A stretch of 9,059 bases of DNA from Halodesulfurarchaeum sp. (GTDB lineage Archaea > Halobacteriota > Halobacteria > Halobacteriales > Halobacteriaceae), in contig JAGXLJ010000027.1 of the NCBI GenBank assembly GCA_018334775.1, positions 1-9,059 on the forward strand, in the 5' to 3' direction. The notes under the pieces were generated by a model that saw only the letters and a program-made list of their open reading frames with translations, searched no databases and had not been told where the DNA came from. Shown piece after piece: positions 1 through 6,347 of this stretch. How positions within the stretch are numbered: the stretch's first letter is position 1; the number at the start of each line of letters is the position of its first letter. Position numbers and translations under genes: made by a program.

Positions 1-708
1 GGGACACGGTACACACTGGGACTGCCGGATGATGCCTACGGCTCTCCACTCGGTCAAGACCGTGGGTTGACCGTCCACGAATCTCAGTCACGGCTCTGGG
101 AGAACCACGTCGGCCGATCACGTTCGTTCTGGCAGCATTTTGCCGAGCGGGTGGCGGACCGGGTTCAGGCTATCGATCCTGATGAAGGGGAGACGCTGTA
201 CCGAGCCGTCAATCGCGTCGAGCCGGACTCGCTGATCCGTGTCGAGGCCGACGAACTTACCTATCATCTTCACATCGTGTTGCGCTTCGAGATCGAGCGG
301 GACCTGATCGCTGGCGAACTCGACGTCGCGGACGTGCCGGCGGTCTGGAACGAAAAGATGGAGCACTATCTCGGCGTTCGCCCCGAGCAGCCGTCAGAAG
401 GTGCTTTGCAGGACATTCATTGGAGCCATGGCAACTTCGGGTATTTCCCCACCTACTCACTAGGGAGTGTCCTCGCGGCCCAACTTCACGGCGCGGCCAC
501 GGCCGATATACCTGACATGGGGGCGTCGATTGCGAGCGGTGAGTCGGAACCCTTGGCGGAGTGGCTCGAAACAGCGATTCATCGTCACGGGCGACACTAC
601 CGGACTGGCGCGCTCATTGAACAGGCGACCGGTCGTGCATTCACCGTCGATCCGTTCATCGAGTATGTGGACGGGAAGTTCGGGGACCTGTACGGCATCG
701 AGGTCTGA
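1..708 (+). CDS. M32 family (Taq-type) metallocarboxypeptidase, C-terminal part
   Basis: The reading frame is open from the first base, so the gene is cut by the window edge; the visible part is 235 residues, roughly half of a usual 500-residue M32 enzyme. The family removes C-terminal amino acids from peptides in the cytoplasm with one metal ion. Several M32 signatures are visible: HESQS at residues 26-30 (the Glu is the third metal ligand), IRVEAD at 79-84, GALQDIHW at 134-141, and the following SHGNFGYFPTY stretch. The end, with RHGRHY and DLYGIEV, is also typical. The HEXXH metal site should lie at or just left of the edge. The TTG at 67 could be read as a start but falls inside the conserved HES region, so it is not one. 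Family assignment is firm; substrate preference is unknown. The gene ends in TGA, 163 bp before the next start. Confidence 0.93.
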   Translation, partial: GTRYTLGLPDDAYGSPLGQDRGLTVHESQSRLWENHVGRSRSFWQHFAERVADRVQAIDPDEGETLYRAVNRVEPDSLIRVEADELTYHLHIVLRFEIERDLIAGELDVADVPAVWNEKMEHYLGVRPEQPSEGALQDIHWSHGNFGYFPTYSLGSVLAAQLHGAATADIPDMGASIASGESEPLAEWLETAIHRHGRHYRTGALIEQATGRAFTVDPFIEYVDGKFGDLYGIEV

Positions 709-839
709 CTTTCAGGGCTCTGTTCGGCAGAGAATCGAAGAATCGGCCGGTTTTCGACGCGAACATCGCAATTCATGAACCGACTGAAAAACCCCTTGTT
801 TGGCCTGCTACCGGCATTTTTGTCCGAGGCCCGGTACAG

Positions 840-846
840 TTAAGTG
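840..846 (+). promoter_or_regulatory. TATA-like box for the 872 zinc-finger gene
   Basis: The sequence TTAAGTG lies about 28-30 bp before the ATG at 872. This is the spacing expected if transcription starts at or a few bases before the start codon, which is common in haloarchaea. No Shine-Dalgarno is visible before the ATG, which fits a leaderless mRNA. The match to the consensus is only partial, so this is an inference from position. Confidence 0.35.
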
Positions 847-871
847 GATGGTAGACCTTAACACACCTTGT

Positions 872-1042
872 ATGTCGAAGGCAGCGGCTCCCGACGACAG
901 TCTCATTGACCAGTTCCTAGAATCTCGCGGTCACGAAACGGCAACCTGGGACCAGAGCTATAACAAGAAGCAGTGCCCGAAGTGTGGGGGCCTTCACGAC
1001 GTATCGGCGACAGAGTGTTCGGTTTGTGGTTGGTCGCCGTAA
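872..1042 (+). CDS. HVO_0416-like zinc finger microprotein
   Basis: This 56-residue protein has two CxxC knuckles, CPKC at 35-38 and CSVC at 49-52, that should bind one zinc ion. The order, an acidic N-terminal part with DQFLESRGHE, then YNKKQCPKCGGLHD, then the ATECSVCGW end, matches what I remember of the haloarchaeal HVO_0416 zinc-finger family. Function is unknown; such single-domain zinc ribbons may bind nucleic acid or protein, but nothing here decides. The frame extends upstream to an alternative start at 800 (80 residues). I chose ATG 872 because the family begins near here, the extension is Cys- and Arg-rich and unlike the family, and a TATA-like box sits 28-30 bp before 872. It appears to be transcribed alone. 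Confidence 0.88.
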   Translation: MSKAAAPDDSLIDQFLESRGHETATWDQSYNKKQCPKCGGLHDVSATECSVCGWSP

Positions 1043-1196
1043 CCAGCCTGGCGGTTGACGCGAACTCCGTTCTTCGTTTCCGTCGGTCGAAATCTCGAGT
1101 GACCAGCCAGTCCGTTTTGGAGAACCAAACAGAGTGGTGCTTGAGAGCGCCGATCGGGTTGGTTCGCTTCGAAAACCGGTCAAATAGTCGGCACAT

Positions 1197-1202
1197 CTAA
1201 GT
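1197..1202 (+). promoter_or_regulatory. possible TATA-like box for the 1232 gene
   Basis: CTAAGT lies about 32 bp before the ATG at 1232 and resembles the TTAAGT element before the preceding zinc-finger gene. The spacing would place the transcription start within about ten bases of the start codon. The match is weak and this is a positional guess. Confidence 0.22.
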
Positions 1203-1231
1203 CAAGAGATTCACAATACTTCCATGAACAC

Positions 1232-1390
1232 ATGCCCCAGTGCCAAAACTGTGGATCCTTCGTAACCGAGGCGTATGTGCGGGTATTTACTCCCGACGAA
1301 GTGGCCCAACCACGTGTCTGTCCGAACTGTGAGGACAAGATACGGGACGGGGCGGAGGTGCGCGAGGCTCGTTCGACGCGGCGGTCATAA
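1232..1390 (+). CDS. DUF7563-like zinc-binding microprotein
   Basis: This is a 52-residue ORF below usual length cut-offs. Two CxxC pairs, CQNC at residues 4-7 and CPNC at 30-33, should form one zinc site. Between them lies FVTEAYVRVFTP, and after them an EDKIRDGAEVREARSTRR tail. I recognise this as a common haloarchaeal small-protein family (DUF7563 by recollection) that begins with Met-Pro-x-Cys-x-x-Cys. That fixes the start at 1232 rather than the out-of-frame ATG at 1224. Biochemical function is unknown. The arrangement, a tiny metal knuckle with an Arg/Glu-rich tail, would suit a nucleic-acid or protein adaptor, but that is inference. It lies 48 bp before the helicase start on the same strand, yet the helicase has its own TATA-like box. 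Confidence 0.85.
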   Translation: MPQCQNCGSFVTEAYVRVFTPDEVAQPRVCPNCEDKIRDGAEVREARSTRRS

Positions 1391-1408
1391 CGATTGAAGT
1401 CAGGACAC

Positions 1409-1414
1409 TTATAG
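1409..1414 (+). promoter_or_regulatory. TATA box of the UvrD-like helicase gene
   Basis: TTATAG is centred about 28 bp before the ATG at 1439, the best-placed TATA-like element in the left half of the window. It predicts initiation at about 1436-1439, giving a leaderless message, consistent with the absence of a Shine-Dalgarno before the ATG. Confidence 0.5.
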
Positions 1415-1438
1415 GGCTCTCGGCCGTGTTATTGTGTG

Positions 1439-3271
1439 ATGAGTCATACGGAACCGGTGGTCACCCGTCTCTTCGGTGGCCCCGGGAGCGGTAAGACGAC
1501 GGCACTCCTTGACCGGGTGGAAGACCTGCTCGAGCGAGACGATGTAACAATGCGGGATATTCTCGTGGTTTCGTACACCCGAGCGGCCGCCGCCGAAGTT
1601 CGGGAACGACTGGCCGAACGACTGGACGAGAACCCCAGGGCCCTCCGTGGAAACGTCTCGACGATGCACGCGAAAGCCTACGACCTTCTCAACCTGTCCC
1701 GTGGGGACGTCGTGGGCGAATCCGAGAAGGAGGAGTTCTGTGAGGACTACGGCCTCCCCTACGAGGACGAGTATTCCTCGGGCTCGCGTCGGACGGCCCG
1801 ATCGACAACGCTTGGGAACAAGATCATCGCGACGAGTCAGTGGCTCCAGCGCACTCAGCGTGAGGTCGCTGACTGGTACGACATCCCGTTTCAGTGGAAC
1901 GAGGACGAAGTTCGCCTGCCGCCGGACATCGATTCCACCGCCCAGGTCGGGAACAAGTACACGCCGACATGGCCGACTGACGATGACCGGATCGATATTC
2001 CCGAAGCGATACGAGGTTGGCGTTCCTACAAGGGATCTGAGGGGAAGGTCGGCTTTGCCGACATGCTCGAACGCGTGTCAGACCGATCCCTCCTTCCGAA
2101 CGTGGACCATCTGGTCATCGACGAATTTCAGGACATTACCCAACTCCAGTATGCGGTCTATGACGAGTGGAAACCCCACATGGAGACGGTGTTCATCGCC
2201 GGCGACGACGACCAGGTCGTCTACGCCTGGCAAGGCGCGGACCCGAAACTCCTCCTCGAAGAAGAGGGCGAGGACGTCATTCTCGACACCTCCCACCGCC
2301 TCCCCTCGAACGTGCTGGAGGTTGTCCAACAGGAAGTCGAACATATCTCGGAGCGCCAGGAGAAGAACCTGCTCCCTCGCACAGAAGGCGGCTCCGTCGA
2401 GGCTATCGAGAGTCCCTCGGTGTTGGATTTAGTCCGAAACGTCAGAGGGGCCGTCGACTCCACCGAGGACGAGACTGTGATGGTTCTGTTTCGGGCCCGG
2501 TACCAACTCTTCGAGTTCGTCGAAGAGTTCATTGACGAGGGCATCCCGTTCAAGGCGCTGACGGACCAGCGCCTCTGGACTGATCGACTGTCCGATTACG
2601 TCCGGGCCGTCGAAGCCCTGAACGAAGACGATCCTATTGATGGGTTACAGGCCAGACGACTCGTGGATATGCTGCAAGATTCGGCCTTTGGCACGAGTGA
2701 TCGGAACGAGATGCGAGATGCGCTCGACGAGCGCGAGGAGGAGGCCGGGGTTGAGGACATCAAAACCCTCGACATCGAACCCGGATTCGTCAGCGAATAC
2801 GCCCCGTTCATGCCCCAACCGCCGGCTGCCGCTGACATGCTTCGGAAGGTCACGCGATTACAGCGCCAGTCAATTGATGCCTACTTCCAGGGGGACTACC
2901 TCGGCGCTGATCCGAACCGCGTTCGGGTGGGGACTATTCACAGCGCTAAGGGACGCGAGGCAGATCACGTCTACGTGGCGACGGACCTCACGGAGAAGGT
3001 CGTCGAGCAGATGGCCGCGAGTGTGGGCGATGACTTGCCTGAAGGGTTGGAGTTCCCGAACCGAGGTGGAACGGTTCCATACCTCACTGATAACGAGCGA
3101 CGGGTCTTTTACGTCGGGATGAGCCGGGCGCGAAACCGCTTGGTGATGCTGCAGAACCTCATCGGCGGGGCTCCGACACTTCCGATAGACGTCCTCCTTC
3201 ACGGCCAACCAACCGAAGAGACCCTCGAGGACGCGATGCAGGAAGCCTCGACGGTCACGTTGACCCAGTAG
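1439..3271 (+). CDS. UvrD/Rep-type superfamily 1 DNA helicase
   Basis: This 610-residue ATP-dependent helicase should unwind DNA in 3'-5' direction during repair or replication restart (family knowledge). Superfamily 1A motifs appear in order: Walker A GGPGSGKTT at 13-21, motif Ia SYTRAAAAEV around 46-55, motif Ic STMHAKAYDLL around 74-84, Walker B DEFQD at 228-232, motif III GDDDQVVYAWQGAD at 255-268, motif IV near SHRLP at 285-289, motif V TIHSAKGREADHVYV at 499-513, and motif VI RRVFYVGMSRARN at 554-566. Residues 85-215 form a divergent 1B-like insert. It is shorter than bacterial UvrD (about 720 residues) and has no visible room for an N-terminal Q motif. A GTG at 1436 directly precedes the ATG; an in-frame TAG at 1412 rules out any longer start. 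I choose ATG 1439, 28 bp after TTATAG. Specific role unknown; the gene symbol is left open because several UvrD paralogues exist in haloarchaea. Confidence 0.93.
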   Translation: MSHTEPVVTRLFGGPGSGKTTALLDRVEDLLERDDVTMRDILVVSYTRAAAAEVRERLAERLDENPRALRGNVSTMHAKAYDLLNLSRGDVVGESEKEEFCEDYGLPYEDEYSSGSRRTARSTTLGNKIIATSQWLQRTQREVADWYDIPFQWNEDEVRLPPDIDSTAQVGNKYTPTWPTDDDRIDIPEAIRGWRSYKGSEGKVGFADMLERVSDRSLLPNVDHLVIDEFQDITQLQYAVYDEWKPHMETVFIAGDDDQVVYAWQGADPKLLLEEEGEDVILDTSHRLPSNVLEVVQQEVEHISERQEKNLLPRTEGGSVEAIESPSVLDLVRNVRGAVDSTEDETVMVLFRARYQLFEFVEEFIDEGIPFKALTDQRLWTDRLSDYVRAVEALNEDDPIDGLQARRLVDMLQDSAFGTSDRNEMRDALDEREEEAGVEDIKTLDIEPGFVSEYAPFMPQPPAAADMLRKVTRLQRQSIDAYFQGDYLGADPNRVRVGTIHSAKGREADHVYVATDLTEKVVEQMAASVGDDLPEGLEFPNRGGTVPYLTDNERRVFYVGMSRARNRLVMLQNLIGGAPTLPIDVLLHGQPTEETLEDAMQEASTVTLTQ

Positions 3272-3324
3272 CGATTTCATCGAGAAAGGACAGGGCTTTG
3301 GTTCTGACAATTTCATATTTTCGT

Positions 3325-3921
3325 ATGTTCACAGGGATCGTTGCAGCGACTGGGACGGTCACGGACGTCACCACGAACGAAGACGGTCGCCGCATTCGGG
3401 TCGAGACGACCGATTTCGGGTCCTTCGAAAAGGGCGAAAGCATCGCCGTCAATGGCGTTTGTCTCACGGTCGAGGAGTACGGTGCCGATTGGTTTACGCT
3501 GTTTACCGCGAGCGAAACCCTAGATAAAACGACACTCGACGCGGTCGCGGTTGGGGACCGGATGAATCTCGAAAGACCGCTGCCAGCCGATGGGAGCTTT
3601 GACGGACACATCGTTCAGGGGCACGTCGACACGACGACCACCGTCGAAGCCATCGAGCAGGTTGGGGAGGATTGGACGTTTACCGTCGCCCAGCCCGAGG
3701 GCTATGAACAGTACATTGCGGAAAAAGGCTCAGTGAGTATCGACGGCGTGAGCCTGACCGTCGCAGACTTGGACGATGAGGCCAGGACCTTCGACATCGC
3801 CATCATCCCGACGACCTACGATGAGACTCGCTTTGGCGAGTATGTGGTCGGTGACCGGGTCAACGTCGAAGTGGACGTGATCGCGAAGTACGTCGAACGG
3901 CTCGCCGAGATCGGGGAGTAA
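3325..3921 (+). CDS. ribE: riboflavin synthase, bacterial (alpha-chain) type
   Basis: This 198-residue cytoplasmic enzyme converts two molecules of 6,7-dimethyl-8-ribityllumazine into riboflavin and the pyrimidinedione precursor, the last step of riboflavin synthesis. It has two tandem lumazine-binding barrels, about residues 1-90 and 91-190, each with the repeated signature: VNGVCLTV at 42-49 and SIDGVSLTV at 138-146. GHIVQGHVD at 94-102 opens the second barrel. Phe2, Cys47, His100, Lys134 and Ser143 occupy positions matching functional residues discussed for the E. coli enzyme (alignment from memory). The start is set at ATG 3325 because the family begins MFTGIV; a TTG at 3298 would add a nine-residue tail before it. 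The gene lies 53 bp after the helicase stop with no convincing TATA box, so read-through from the helicase is possible. Its stop is 1 bp from that of the convergent regulator. Confidence 0.96.
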   Translation: MFTGIVAATGTVTDVTTNEDGRRIRVETTDFGSFEKGESIAVNGVCLTVEEYGADWFTLFTASETLDKTTLDAVAVGDRMNLERPLPADGSFDGHIVQGHVDTTTTVEAIEQVGEDWTFTVAQPEGYEQYIAEKGSVSIDGVSLTVADLDDEARTFDIAIIPTTYDETRFGEYVVGDRVNVEVDVIAKYVERLAEIGE

Positions 3922-3922
3922 C

Positions 3923-4693
3923 TCAGCCGGGTGGCTCCTGCCCCTCTATTCCCGACTGCATCCCGGATTTCATGAACTGGGCAAGGATATGCCCGAGTGT
4001 CGTTCCGGCCGTCCAGAGGGCCTGCTCTGAATCGTTTTCATCGGTCGGTTCGACGGCCAGTAAGACGGTGGACCCGTCGACCATCACGCCTCGTCCCGCG
4101 AAATCGGCCGGGTTGTCCTCGTCCATCACGTAGACCTCGATCGGATCGTCGGCGAACGTGTCGGCAATCGACGGCTCGGCGGTCATCACCCGAACTGTCA
4201 CACCTTTGTGCCCCCGATCGCGCAGGGCTTGAACGATCGATTCGGACAGCGCTGTATTCGCCGGAGCAGCCATCGCGATGATGTGGTCCGCGGTTTCGAT
4301 CAAATCGGTCGTCCGATCGGTAATCGGTGCCCGACCCCGGACCGTCGAGATCGCCTCGTTCGAATCATCTCGAGTAGGCGTTGACTTGCGCAACATTTCG
4401 AGGTGCTCGAAGGCCCGCTCTTGCTCGCGTTCGAGACGGGACCGAAGCTGTTCGCGTGCGGCCTCGAGCCCGACTGGCCGGTACGCTTTTGGTGAGGACT
4501 CGATCACTTCGACGAGGCCACGGTCAGCGAGTGCCTCGGCTGCACCGTAGACTTGCGATCGTGGGACCGACGACTGCTCGTTCACGGTTTTTGCGGTGGC
4601 CCGTCCAAGTTCTTGGAGCGCGACGAAGACCTGTGCCTCGTAATTCGAGAGGCCGAGTCGTTTCAACGCCGCGACCGCATCTGAGTCATCCAT
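3923..4693 (-). CDS. TrmB-family transcriptional regulator
   Basis: This 256-residue DNA-binding regulator has an N-terminal winged helix-turn-helix at about 8-63 (LGLSNYEAQVFVALQ, then VPRSQVYGAAEALADRGLVEV), typical of TrmB/Sugar-specific regulators. A charged helix likely to form a coiled coil or dimer arm follows at about 74-104. The C-terminal domain at about 114-245 resembles the phospholipase-D-like fold found in TrmB proteins (IIAMAAPAN, VTVRVMTAEP, GRGVMVDGSTVLLAVEP) but lacks the longer sugar-binding extension of archetypal TrmB, so its ligand is probably not a disaccharide; this is inference. It is transcribed divergently from the Ig-repeat/RND operon across a 127-bp region with two palindromes, which suggests local control of that operon and of itself. 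ATG 4693 is preceded by CTAAAG at the leaderless spacing. Confidence 0.9.
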   Translation of the reverse strand: MDDSDAVAALKRLGLSNYEAQVFVALQELGRATAKTVNEQSSVPRSQVYGAAEALADRGLVEVIESSPKAYRPVGLEAAREQLRSRLEREQERAFEHLEMLRKSTPTRDDSNEAISTVRGRAPITDRTTDLIETADHIIAMAAPANTALSESIVQALRDRGHKGVTVRVMTAEPSIADTFADDPIEVYVMDEDNPADFAGRGVMVDGSTVLLAVEPTDENDSEQALWTAGTTLGHILAQFMKSGMQSGIEGQEPPG

Positions 4694-4718
4694 AGCAATT
4701 TGTTCAGTCCTGTGTTCG

Positions 4719-4725
4719 CTTTAGT
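4719..4725 (-). promoter_or_regulatory. TATA-like box of the TrmB-family gene
   Basis: Read on the minus strand this is ACTAAAG, centred about 28 bp before the regulator's ATG at 4693. The spacing predicts a leaderless or nearly leaderless transcript. A second, better-matching minus-strand box (TTATAAAG near 4774-4781) would give a leader of roughly 50 bases, so the choice is uncertain. Confidence 0.35.
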
Positions 4726-4731
4726 GGTACA

Positions 4732-4740
4732 TGACTGTCA
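4732..4740. promoter_or_regulatory. candidate operator palindrome TGAC-T-GTCA
   Basis: This is a perfect 4+1+4 inverted repeat inside a longer imperfect dyad (about 4726-4748, starting GGTAC and ending GAACC). It lies just upstream of the minus-strand CTAAAG element and about 35-45 bp before the plus-strand TATA box. The position suits binding by the adjacent TrmB-like regulator. A 9-bp dyad can occur by chance, so this is a candidate only. Confidence 0.28.
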
Positions 4741-4754
4741 CGGAACCAGCGAAG

Positions 4755-4762
4755 TAGTACTA
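4755..4762. promoter_or_regulatory. candidate operator palindrome TAGTACTA
   Basis: A perfect 8-bp palindrome abuts an AT-rich block (4761-4780) that carries the plus-strand promoter. Its midpoint is about 19 bp from the TATA box and about 22 bp from the other dyad, which is close to two helical turns. This would suit a regulator acting on both divergent promoters. The known Halobacterium TrmB site (TACT, spacer, GAGTA) is not completed here. Confidence 0.27.
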
Positions 4763-4773
4763 TAATACAATTC

Positions 4774-4780
4774 TTTATAA
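4774..4780 (+). promoter_or_regulatory. TATA box of the Ig-repeat/RND operon
   Basis: TTTATAA is a strong archaeal TATA-box match and predicts initiation near 4802-4805, leaving a leader of about 16-19 bases before the ATG at 4821. No clear Shine-Dalgarno is seen in that leader. A second box, ACTATAAT at 4759-4766, could give a leader of about 30 bases. Confidence 0.5.
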
Positions 4781-4820
4781 TCCCTCCGTCCATCCGTCAT
4801 TTTAACACAACCGGATCCCG

Positions 4821-6344
4821 ATGAATCACCACACTCTCATCGTTCTCGTCGTCGTTTTTGGCGTACTGTTCGTGCCAGTCGCCCCGGCTGGCGCGGCTGA
4901 GGACCCACGATTTGTCACGACCGTTACTGAGCCCACCGTAAACCCTGGCGACACGCAATCAGTGACCATCCATCTTGAAAACGACGCTGAGGACGTGGAT
5001 GACGAGGTCGAAACCGTCTACAACGTTCGAGCGACCCTTTCCGAGGGCGATTTGCCATTTGAAGTGCGATCCGGAACGCAGTTTGTCGGCCCGCTTTCAG
5101 ATGGTGACCCGACTCCTGTGACGTTTACCATCGTCACGCCCGAGCAAATCGATCCGGGGACATACCAGCTTCCGATCGAACTTGATTACGAACACGACGA
5201 CGAGCAAAAGTCCACGACCGTTCGAGCCACGGTTCGAGTCCCGAACCAGCCGTACTTCTCCATTGAACCCATCGAGACGAGCATTCAACCGGGCAGTACC
5301 GAAACGACGACAGTTGCGGTGACGAACGTGGGTTCCGAGACCGCCGTTGGGGCAGCGGTCACGCTCCAGGGCAGTGATTCGGTACGGATCGGTGACGGAA
5401 CCGCGAGCACCTTCCTGGGCGAAATGGCGCCGAACGAAACCCGGTCGTTCACCGTCGAGGCGTCCGTGGGAGAATCGGTAACAACCGGGGAGAAACCGCT
5501 CCAGGCGACCTTCAAGTTCCGGAACGAGTTGGGTCACCAGGCAACCCCCCTCCAGATCACCGGCTCGTTGCCGGTGGGGGACTCCCAATCTTTTGCTGTC
5601 GAGTCCGTCTCTGATACGCTTCGCGTGGGTTTCGATGGCACAATCTCGGGAGAACTCGTCAACGAGGGCCCGAAACGAGTGGATGATGCAGTCCTCGTCG
5701 TCGAGCCCCGAACCGATTCGCTCTATGTGGAAGATACACGCTATGCGCTTCCATCGATCGGGTCGGGTGAGCGCATGGCGTTCGAGTATCCGACTGATGT
5801 GAGCGGTGATGCGGATGCCGGTCCCCGGCAGTTACAGTTCACAGTCGAGTATCAGCACAACGATGTCATCCGCACGAGTTCGGCCCTTTCCGCTCGTGTC
5901 GAAATCGATCCCTACCGGGACGCCTTTACTGTCGACGGGGTCGAGACGGCCTTGACCGCCGGCGAATCGTCGACGGTCGTTCTGCAGGTGACCAACCAGC
6001 GCAGCGTCACGGTGCAAAATATCGACTCGCTTGTGTACACTGAAAGTCCGCTCGAAGCGCCAGGGGATGAAGCCTTCATCCCCGAATTGGCACCGAACGA
6101 GTCGGCGGAGGTGACCTTCGAAATCGAGGCCACAAGCGATGCCAGACCGGTCACCTACCCGATCGAACTGGACTTCGAATACGAGACACCTGATGGCTCG
6201 ACCGATGTCTCCGATACGTTTCAGGTCCCGGTGGATGTAGCGGAACCCGAAACTGAGGAGGGTGTCGGCACGCAAACCCTGCTGATCGGTGGTGCGGTTG
6301 TGCTCGCTCTCATTGTGGGCGTGGTACTCTGGTGGCGTTACTAA
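4821..6344 (+). CDS. secreted, membrane-anchored COG1361-type protein with four Ig-like repeats
   Basis: This 507-residue protein has a signal peptide (hydrophobic core about 6-20, likely cleavage after AGA or GAA near 25-27). It ends in one transmembrane helix at about 486-503 followed by WWRY, so the body faces outside, anchored by its C-terminus. Four tandem beta-rich repeats of about 110 residues fill the body. The conserved Asn ending the first strand pair falls at 54, 169, 281 and 392, and the strand with LDY, FKF, VEY and LDF at 121, 231, 342 and 450. Two N-glycosylation sequons (Asn205, Asn426) occur in the equivalent PNET/PNES turn. There is no Cys, so no lipobox. I recognise the COG1361 S-layer-like type often found next to RND exporters in archaea. 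No catalytic motif is visible; an adaptor or substrate-handling role for the pump encoded 3 bp downstream is inference. Start chosen because the signal peptide begins there. Confidence 0.85.
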   Translation: MNHHTLIVLVVVFGVLFVPVAPAGAAEDPRFVTTVTEPTVNPGDTQSVTIHLENDAEDVDDEVETVYNVRATLSEGDLPFEVRSGTQFVGPLSDGDPTPVTFTIVTPEQIDPGTYQLPIELDYEHDDEQKSTTVRATVRVPNQPYFSIEPIETSIQPGSTETTTVAVTNVGSETAVGAAVTLQGSDSVRIGDGTASTFLGEMAPNETRSFTVEASVGESVTTGEKPLQATFKFRNELGHQATPLQITGSLPVGDSQSFAVESVSDTLRVGFDGTISGELVNEGPKRVDDAVLVVEPRTDSLYVEDTRYALPSIGSGERMAFEYPTDVSGDADAGPRQLQFTVEYQHNDVIRTSSALSARVEIDPYRDAFTVDGVETALTAGESSTVVLQVTNQRSVTVQNIDSLVYTESPLEAPGDEAFIPELAPNESAEVTFEIEATSDARPVTYPIELDFEYETPDGSTDVSDTFQVPVDVAEPETEEGVGTQTLLIGGAVVLALIVGVVLWWRY

Positions 6345-6347
6345 GCG

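Noticed and set aside
817..821. T5 run after the carboxypeptidase gene as a possible archaeal terminator
   Set aside because: A single five-base T tract more than 100 bp after the stop codon is too common to call.
775..843. A 22-codon plus-strand ORF (starting MNRLKNPLFG) in the gap after the carboxypeptidase gene
   Set aside because: Too short to tell from chance, no recognised family, and its stop runs into the TATA-like box of the next gene.
800..871. Upstream extension of the HVO_0416-like gene to an alternative start
   Set aside because: The extension has unlike composition, and the promoter-like spacing and family start favour ATG 872.
1161..1177. Possible hairpin GGTTCG-loop-CGAAAACC between the two zinc microprotein genes
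   Set aside because: The stem needs a two-base bulge, has no T tract after it, and no known RNA family fits.
903..1196. Minus-strand ORFs (97 and 88 codons) overlapping the first zinc microprotein
   Set aside because: Their translations are Arg-, Thr- and Ser-rich, non-acidic and family-less, typical of reading the wrong strand in GC-rich DNA.
4755..4780. Exact TrmB operator (TACT, 7-8 bases, GAGTA) in the divergent region
   Set aside because: TACT occurs at 4758-4761 but GAGTA does not follow at the needed distance.
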